Positions 58,301 to 64,000 of a stretch of DNA of 64,000 nt are shown here, in pieces. Position 1 is the first letter of the stretch. Each line of letters starts with the position of its first letter. This stretch comes from Yamadazyma tenuis (lineage: Eukaryota; Ascomycota; Pichiomycetes; Serinales; Debaryomycetaceae): positions 1,922,001 through 1,986,000 of the forward strand of contig NC_089461.1 of assembly GCF_029203305.1 (NCBI RefSeq), in the 5' to 3' direction. Made by a program: the position numbers and the translations under genes. A model generated the notes under the pieces. The model saw only the letters and a list, made by a program, of their open reading frames with translations. It did not search any database and had not been told where the DNA came from.

Positions 58301-61300
58301 GAAATGAACAAGGACTTGAGGTTGAACTTGAATCTGTTGGAAACCAAGTGCTGGGAGAACTTCTCTGACTTCTTTAATTCTCCAAAGATCTTCCCTTTCT
58401 TGATGGGCAATTGCATGTTACTTGAGAACAACTTCCACCAGTCAAAGAACTGCATAAAAACCCTTGGGCTTAGGTGGATAGAATTGTAACTTTCCAGAAA
58501 ATTGGCATCCATGGAGATGGCCATGTTGATGTAGTCAGACCTGAAATCTTTATAGGAATCATGGCCTTCTTCTGTGAATTGAGGGTTGAAGAGCTTGACA
58601 TCATAATGAGACTTACATTCTTCCGTTCTTTGTCCATCATCACCGTCCCTTTGAAGCACAAATCCCACTTTGAACACAACTCCCCCACTGAGAGAAACAA
58701 CTTTCTTCTCAAAAATGTTCGAGTTAACCTTGTTTCTGGGAATACAGTAATCCTCATCGTCAAGGTAGTACGCATAGCACGAAGTGATAAACTTCTTACT
58801 GTTTGGCAAGTACGTCAACCTGTTTGTCTCTCTTGTCCATGAAACCAACCCGGATGCAAGGTAGTTAGGTATATACCAGGAGATTTTGTCGGACTTCACA
58901 TTACAAAAGTCTCTGGAATCGTCATTTTGGTTAATCGTCCAAACCACGTTGTCTTTGAAAGATAGAATGAATCCAGAAGCCACCCCAAACAAATTGTACG
59001 GGTCTCTTGAGCCTTTGAATGCAACTTCCAAAGGACCTTTCGTACACTTGATATCGAACTTTCCATGAATCACCAACCTTAACTTGTCCCAAAAACCTAA
59101 CTTGGGAGATGGGTCTAGAGGTGGTTTTGAAAACAGATCAAAGTTAAGCATCACCTGTTGAATGGCAAATTGGTACGATTGGCCCCACACGAACCTTGAT
59201 GGTAATTTAGTGGAGAACTCAATCTTCATATCAGTAAAGATCTTGACAGTAGCCATGGTCTTCTCAATCTCCAACCGGTAGTATTCACTAAACTGGAACT
59301 TCTTAAGGTTTCTGGTGAGGTCCACCATAAGTTTTCTTATGTTGTGTTCTTCAGTGACAAGAGACTCGGAAATCACAAGGTCACCATACATTTTGACGGC
59401 AGAAGCCAGTTCTGCCTTCGAGTTCGAAACATACAATAACGGCAACGGGTAATCTCTCAAATGGATCCTGAGTTCTCTCATTCTCAAGTCAAGATACATC
59501 GGGAGTATTAACGAGTACCTGGTATCGAAAGGAAGACCTTGTCCTAAATCATGAAGAAATTTGGGAAGGGTTTCCAAATCGAACGTGGGTTTCGAGATAA
59601 CCATGTTCAAGCTATCAATAACGATAGACAACAATGGTGCATGAAGAGAATAAGGGAGGATCTTCGACTGGAATCGGGAATCCAATTTGGCTTCATTTCC
59701 GAACAAAAACTTTTTGTTCTTCACCAACTCATCATTCAACATGGTCTTGTACCTCTTGACCTTTCTTATCCAAGACACGGAGATTATTTCGTTCAAGTCA
59801 TCCAACTTTCCAGGGAGATCATTTTCGTCATTAATGTCTTCGATGCTTTTGATCTCGTCGTGCTTTTCGGTGCTTTGGAGGTTCTGTGTCTTTGCTTGAA
59901 ACAAACTGTAGAGTTCTATTCTCTTTAGCTGCTCGACCTTTCCAAGTTGAAAGATCATACCAAGCTCGCTTTCGAAAGGATCATCTTCCATGTTGAACAT
60001 CAACTTATTGGTCTTGAAGTTGATATTAGGGAACTCCTTTGGTCTAGACTCAGAAGGATGAACCACCGTGAAATCGTTGTCTTTTTCAGCATCTCCGCTA
60101 TTGAAAGCCCGGATAGAGTGCTTGAGGACTTTTAAAGTGATTGAAATATTATCAAAAAGTTTATAGGCAATATGGCCATGGGGATGAGCAATTTTGATTA
60201 AGCTGGTGTTGACATAAAGGTTCCGAATATCATGTAGGTTGACATGGAATTGGAAATCATCGGTACATATGAGTCTGCACCAGTGGTCCTCAACAGTAGG
60301 AGAGCTGATCAACACTCTGAAATACTTATCATAGATAGAAATGGTATCGTCTGCCAAACTTATCCTGGTTTCATAAGAATCCAATCTCACTTTATAATCA
60401 CCACTCAACGTCACAGACAAATCTGTCCGCTTGATCTTCGAAGATATGGTGATACAATCCTTAAGAGACTTGAAGTTGGACTTGGAAGGTTTCTCAGATA
60501 TTGAACCAGCATCCTTCTTCAACTTGCTCTGTATAGACTGCAATGGCCTTACAATGTGTTCCATCAACAAGTATCCAGCACCAATGATGGTGAAACACTT
60601 GAAGTGGTCCACCTTTCCTTCGATTTTGTTGAGGTTTATCGAGACATTCAAATTCTCTTTGGCCTGGATTTTTTTGCAGCCAACATCAATGGAGACATTG
60701 GGAATCGCTATGCATTGCCCATAATGTCTAGGCCCACTAAAGTCACTCATTGCACTTAGCACAAAATCCTTTATTTCGAGGTTATTACCCCAGTAGCTGA
60801 TGCTTTGGTCTTGTTTCGATGTCAATGTGTCCAGTGAAGCGGAGCTGAGACTCGAAGTTGATAGATCCAAGTGCGGGTTGCAATTGTTCTCAAATCCAAA
60901 CCTAAGAATGCCTAGTTGGATTCGGAAACATCTTAGCTCACAAGAAGAGTCTGATTCGAGGAAATCTTTCAAGTCGTATTCCTGCAACATCTCTGAAAGC
61001 TTCTCTTTTGGAATCAATACGGACCTGGACCCAAACTTGAAGTCCACGTCGTCCGCCACGACGTTCAACTCAACAAACCACGCAGGGAGATAGTTGAACA
61101 AAGTTTCCTTCAATGTCTTATAGACATCCGATGGGTTTTCCTGATCCAAGTTCATCACAAAAGTCCGGTACTTGGAGATCCGGGAGTTTAGAAAGAGGTT
61201 GATATGACCCCTTTGGAGGTCCATTTCAATCAACCTTGTTAGCTGGTTGACTATGGTCTTGATACCAACTAGCGTAGTGAGATTTGAAAAGTCAATGTGG

Positions 61301-63126
61301 AAAGACTCAAAGTTGAAGTCAAATTTGAATTTCAAGTTTTTCAACACCTGAACGTCTGCAACAAACGATTTCAACGATACAATGTCGAACTTTACCAGAG
61401 AATCACCCTGAATGGAATTTTGCGCATACGAGATGGCTGGGGCTAACACCAGGCAGTTCAAATTGTAATCTCTGGTTTTGGTGGTAATGACCAGAAAGTT
61501 GAGCGAGGAATAGGAAAAGTCCAATATATCGATCGAAGTGGTAGATGTATGCCGAACAACGAGTCTTGGTTGTTCAATGATGAACTTGACATCAAGTTTC
61601 GGATAGTATTCCTGGAGGTACCGCCATAGTTTGTCTTTGAGTGGAGTCTTGGAACCTTGGAACCCTTTCTCAGGCATGTCTATCAACGTCTCGTCAAAGT
61701 CATAATAGTCTTGCTGAGTGTCGTCAATATCATCATCTGTCAGATAGCTTGATGACACCAAAAGCTTATATTGCCGCTGGAGCGACTTGAACTTCATGAG
61801 CTTCCTGAGGATCACAATGTTGTGTAGAAGGGAAGTAAGAAAGGGAGAGTCGAGGTCCAAGATCGGATTGGAGCACGTCCAGAACAACTCGGCAATACAA
61901 TTTTGAAAGCCTTCTCCGCGGATCAACTTGTCAAAGTAGTTGGCCTTGCAGCTAAGAGAATACGTGGGGATGTTCAACACTTCCACCTGGTTCTTGTGGA
62001 ATGAACCGTTGATGTTTTTCCACTTTGCGAAGTTCACTGTCAAAAGCTGGACCGAATTGGAAATATTTATGGGCTTATCGTCAGCAGACTCAAACAAAGC
62101 GTGGAATCCAGCCGAGGTTTTCGACAACTTCTGGAGATGCAAGTGTATCGACTTGGTCTTCAACTCCAATGCGGTGATGGGATATTCTTGCTGCAAATAC
62201 GCTTTAAACAGCTCGTTGCAGTCGGTGGTGATGAAGGGGATCTCAAAAACATTCAAGTTCTGGGCCACCACCGAAATTTCATTAATGGCTTCGTACACCA
62301 CTTTGAATATGCCCACTAGCCGCTCCAATCGTCTTGCTTTTCGTTGTGCTTCAGCTTCTTGCACTGCAGGGTCCACGTCTTTGGCATCTGCACCACCAAG
62401 TTTGTCGATTCTAGTTTCAATATCCGTGAGATACAACTTGATAAACTTGAACACCAGCACCCGCAAGTCGTCCATCAAGGTCTTGACATGAATCAGGTGG
62501 ATTTCTCCAGTTGTGGTGTTTATGGAGAATTTGGTGGTCAATTTGGCCGTATGGGTTGAAAGCAACGGGTGGATGGTGTGAGCCTGGTGCGTACTCGAAG
62601 TTCTCAAGTCGTTGATGACAAGACCAATAGCCACCTTCAAATTGTTGGTGTTCTTCGTAGAATACCGTGAACCTGAGTCGAGCCTCACATACTGAACAGC
62701 AGTGACTTTATCTCCATACTTCACCACCGATCGCTTCCACTCAATGCTGAAGTTTGGGATGACTTTGAGACCCGCTTTGACGAGGAATTTGCCCACGAAG
62801 TTGCTGGGGAACATCGAGAGGCTGAACGGACGATGTGGTTTTATTGGCCTGGTAGACTCTGGGGTATGTTTCTGGTGAAGGGTGAGATTCATGCCACTGA
62901 TGATGAGGCGTTTGGAATTCCCCCACATTCTAAACCGTAGGGACTCGAACTTCAACTCGGCTCCTTTTGTGTGGATGTGGATGTTGTTGAACAGAACACC
63001 ATTGTTGAACCAGATAGAGCCTAGGTAAACACCTGTGAGCTTATACACCACTGACCAGGCGAGGGACCAGGCGAGCACTGCTGCTAGGACGTAGACCACG
63101 AGTTGGGGACTCAGGAGGGTGAACAT
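55378..63126 (-). CDS. FMP27: Bridge-like lipid transfer protein Fmp27 (BLTP2/Hobbit family)
   Basis: 2,582 residues from Met at 63126 (S. cerevisiae Fmp27 is 2,628). The hydrophobic N-terminus (residues about 5-30, PQLVVYVLAAVLAWSLAWSVV) anchors it, probably at the ER, and the rest should form a long hydrophobic groove that moves lipids between membranes at contact sites. The family hallmarks are visible: the GFWDK motif (about residue 1342, LGFWDKLRL), an SW-type segment (VSWIRKVK) and the WPPW motif (about residue 2035, SSWPPWLGIEI). An upstream in-frame Met at 63258 adds 44 residues; I prefer the one directly before the anchor. The ORF is intact, without frameshifts. Confidence 0.92.
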   Translation of the reverse strand: MFTLLSPQLVVYVLAAVLAWSLAWSVVYKLTGVYLGSIWFNNGVLFNNIHIHTKGAELKFESLRFRMWGNSKRLIISGMNLTLHQKHTPESTRPIKPHRPFSLSMFPSNFVGKFLVKAGLKVIPNFSIEWKRSVVKYGDKVTAVQYVRLDSGSRYSTKNTNNLKVAIGLVINDLRTSSTHQAHTIHPLLSTHTAKLTTKFSINTTTGEIHLIHVKTLMDDLRVLVFKFIKLYLTDIETRIDKLGGADAKDVDPAVQEAEAQRKARRLERLVGIFKVVYEAINEISVVAQNLNVFEIPFITTDCNELFKAYLQQEYPITALELKTKSIHLHLQKLSKTSAGFHALFESADDKPINISNSVQLLTVNFAKWKNINGSFHKNQVEVLNIPTYSLSCKANYFDKLIRGEGFQNCIAELFWTCSNPILDLDSPFLTSLLHNIVILRKLMKFKSLQRQYKLLVSSSYLTDDDIDDTQQDYYDFDETLIDMPEKGFQGSKTPLKDKLWRYLQEYYPKLDVKFIIEQPRLVVRHTSTTSIDILDFSYSSLNFLVITTKTRDYNLNCLVLAPAISYAQNSIQGDSLVKFDIVSLKSFVADVQVLKNLKFKFDFNFESFHIDFSNLTTLVGIKTIVNQLTRLIEMDLQRGHINLFLNSRISKYRTFVMNLDQENPSDVYKTLKETLFNYLPAWFVELNVVADDVDFKFGSRSVLIPKEKLSEMLQEYDLKDFLESDSSCELRCFRIQLGILRFGFENNCNPHLDLSTSSLSSASLDTLTSKQDQSISYWGNNLEIKDFVLSAMSDFSGPRHYGQCIAIPNVSIDVGCKKIQAKENLNVSINLNKIEGKVDHFKCFTIIGAGYLLMEHIVRPLQSIQSKLKKDAGSISEKPSKSNFKSLKDCITISSKIKRTDLSVTLSGDYKVRLDSYETRISLADDTISIYDKYFRVLISSPTVEDHWCRLICTDDFQFHVNLHDIRNLYVNTSLIKIAHPHGHIAYKLFDNISITLKVLKHSIRAFNSGDAEKDNDFTVVHPSESRPKEFPNINFKTNKLMFNMEDDPFESELGMIFQLGKVEQLKRIELYSLFQAKTQNLQSTEKHDEIKSIEDINDENDLPGKLDDLNEIISVSWIRKVKRYKTMLNDELVKNKKFLFGNEAKLDSRFQSKILPYSLHAPLLSIVIDSLNMVISKPTFDLETLPKFLHDLGQGLPFDTRYSLILPMYLDLRMRELRIHLRDYPLPLLYVSNSKAELASAVKMYGDLVISESLVTEEHNIRKLMVDLTRNLKKFQFSEYYRLEIEKTMATVKIFTDMKIEFSTKLPSRFVWGQSYQFAIQQVMLNFDLFSKPPLDPSPKLGFWDKLRLVIHGKFDIKCTKGPLEVAFKGSRDPYNLFGVASGFILSFKDNVVWTINQNDDSRDFCNVKSDKISWYIPNYLASGLVSWTRETNRLTYLPNSKKFITSCYAYYLDDEDYCIPRNKVNSNIFEKKVVSLSGGVVFKVGFVLQRDGDDGQRTEECKSHYDVKLFNPQFTEEGHDSYKDFRSDYINMAISMDANFLESYNSIHLSPRVFMQFFDWWKLFSSNMQLPIKKGKIFGELKKSEKFSQHLVSNRFKFNLKSLFISHIYREENSEEMEDQIQSCGLKGKMNSFVVDLHQRKEKRIAVHEGISRNKNIMKMTFHIADVHLNGIDLRVVTATFDHNAYNTPGNVKESKYDIFDNDEQWFDIEDYEEAFLSSLASSKRQISVLPLMYSERFSYLRDTEPGIRFKEVDLFESGKASLERIKDVARAQKDIVSSRIKQLKDEIKLRRSRGLSTKDLVGRIDVLKKEMSKASVNLDRRPLVSDFNTKFSNKFIVMRMLWKWNDKNRNNFFKYVHFVQLRTFLKRYLSFDSISALEEIVEYSTEGLDRKSTYSKSEHSPGDKFAKLSTDEKSGKSRDRLTKFDEILTQVAKNENLVEDYLIEIISPQIQLQSSETPDSVIIVSSPMIDAKLVSIYDKSKDRLLLDIDELENRLAVMINNANVLVFEKNLVEDNNSFIFDQTCYGSTSSWPPWLGIEICNQATLAGSKNVLLEDTSVMITYIQLKPTGAKFAHDSEGDDLSKVSTNTSKYFDLPGSKKENIQNKLHVDIPTVNITSTSAQYFSLYSIITNLLLYTEPSNKQFNDKLEKLKFSINFQDLAALYDRIKALHLQNGILNLMSNNYNFRQDTLDNESLNDFITLKTIQQEISNELYLLLHSMLTGNSHVKDSSKSPKAEWIINADELILHMLEDDRTPILDIAMATGKFTRIVNEDDSNINRIEISMIQGFNLLRGAIFPAFIEPMDHKDELQNLLTVDWSMYSNVGGIRLIENFEVNAQPLSVRMDKITGDKLMHFLFKTELADLTDLGDNPMARHEAEVTNDLDFNGKASNGDEKSKVNFDTSSSQSDPSDSESSTNPDQLTIGSPSKRVTNRSSHLFPKSFTQSSGSEQQYDEQLDVMVNRSKNYVSVNSLKVNPVSLLISIKLKGGYKRLLNVEDFKLVLPEILIQKKILSVLEFTMIVRKILVRAILGHLGGLVRNKFKRSKRKPMNLINKPLKPLKRYARFTSVTELRGGSNEDP

Positions 63127-64000
63127 GACCGCAGTAGGTGTGGGTATGTGTTTTGGAGGGTTGAAAATTATGGTTTGATAGGCTTGCTTGATGACTTCGC
63201 AATTGTTTGTTATCGTTTCTGCTGCAACAGCGCCAGAGTGTGTGCAGGAATGAGACATTAGTGGTCCTACTCTCGGGAGATGGCACGGGGATGGTGAAGA
63301 GAATAGTACGAGTGGTGGGGATGTGTGTATTAGGATGACATGTTATTCTTTTTGTGTATAGAATCAGCACTAATTTTGGGGTACTTTGAATTTTGAAAGC
63401 ACCTCAACTGGATTTTAAGGTTTGGCACATTTCCCCAGTAAATGTGAACAGTCAGAAACCCAAATTGTACATGGTGGATGGGTAGAATGCCAATGTGTGG
63501 ATGGATGGAATGGCAGTGGGTGGATGGGTAGAATGTCAATGGGTGGATGGGTAGAATGTCAATGTGTGGATGGGTAGAATGTCAGTGGGTGGATGGGTCA
63601 GAATGTCAATGTGGGTACATCGAACACTCCTTCTCTAGCTTAGTTTAGCAATATTTACCAGTAGTCCACAAATATGTAAGAAAGGCTGGATGAGATTCAA
63701 GGACAGATCCTTAGCTCCTGGTAGATACCATTGGGTTAAACCTGTAGTAACCAAATAGTAACCAACTAACTCATATTTCTTTGTTAGGGGAGGACAATAA
63801 TCACGTGCCCACGCATAGGGTTCTAAAGTGACCGCGGTTTCTCGCACCGCCATTTGGGTCACTCCCCCCAGCGCGCACACAAACGCTCACTAGGGCTGGA
63901 AAAACCCCCCTGCACACAACCTCGCTCTCAATTCCCAGCATCAGGTAGAAAAAAATTCATCAAAATTCATAAAAATTTTCATATACAATTTTTCATTAAT
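63127..64000. other. FMP27 promoter region and right end
   Basis: About 870 bp without a supported gene. A 23-bp minisatellite lies at 63474-63612. The last 100 bases are A/T-rich and could be part of the promoter of a gene beyond the window. Confidence 0.5.
63474..63612. repeat. 23-bp minisatellite upstream of FMP27
   Basis: Six head-to-tail units, five of exactly 23 bp and a last one of 24 bp, like gtggatgggtagaatgtcaatgg, starting at 63474, 63497, 63520, 63543, 63566 and 63589. The array is about 350 bp from the FMP27 start codon. No coding function is apparent. Confidence 0.95.

Noticed and set aside
63474..63612. Possible CRISPR-like array
   Set aside because: Units are directly adjacent with no unique spacers, so it is a minisatellite. 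CRISPR is not expected in a yeast nucleus.

Overview
The window is nuclear chromosomal DNA of an ascomycete yeast (Saccharomycotina), most likely of the CTG-Ser clade (Candida/Debaryomyces relatives). Four observations support this. Genes are dense and mostly intronless. The few introns are short and have GTATGT/GTACGT donors and TACTAAC-type branch points. A nuclear gene for a complex I subunit (NDUFA8 type) is present, which Saccharomyces lacks. At three positions a CTG codon falls where the protein family favours Ser or a polar residue, most clearly in the pantothenate synthase motif V-[S]-I-F-V-N-P. Leu residues read from CTG are therefore probably Ser throughout.

Layout. Bases 1-2530 carry no gene I can support. 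2653-6394 (+): COG2, a complex I twin-CX9C subunit and the FG nucleoporin NUP57. 6497-7081 (-) is an unrecognised protein head-to-head with PRP16 (7072-10371). RPL42 (spliced) and a tRNA-Trp follow. 11886-18285 (-): VPS10, POP8 (spliced) and a probable eIF4E-binding protein. 18851-21458 (+): PRP40 and ARC19 (spliced). DAL81 (-) and PAN6 (+) are divergent around a 32-bp tandem array. 26095-35583: a secreted Ser/Thr-rich protein (-), a BED-finger protein (+), a PTS1-bearing serine protease like TYSND1 (-), a coiled-coil protein (+), a C2H2 regulator (-) and an unrecognised protein (+). 35846-37651 (+) is an MFS transporter. 38476-38592 (-) is a 38-residue PMP1-like proteolipid. MIP1 (-), preceded by a small unassigned ORF, is followed by a SAP-like membrane protein (+) and an unrecognised coiled-coil protein (-). 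48523-55256 (+): an IOC4-like PWWP protein, eIF5A (spliced), a RING-H2 membrane protein, TIF3 (spliced) and MED19 (spliced). 55378-63126 (-) is the giant lipid-transfer protein FMP27 (BLTP2/Hobbit family), with a 23-bp minisatellite in its upstream region.

Functionally this is ordinary housekeeping gene order: splicing (PRP16, PRP40), translation (RPL42, eIF5A, TIF3, a probable eIF4E-binding protein), trafficking (COG2, VPS10), mitochondria (complex I subunit, MIP1) and transcription (DAL81, MED19, C2H2, BED, PWWP). I see no operon-like system, no intact transposon and no CRISPR. The points of most interest are the peroxisomal protease, the small genes and exons that long-ORF searches miss, the BED/hAT-like protein, and the short tandem arrays placed just upstream of several genes.
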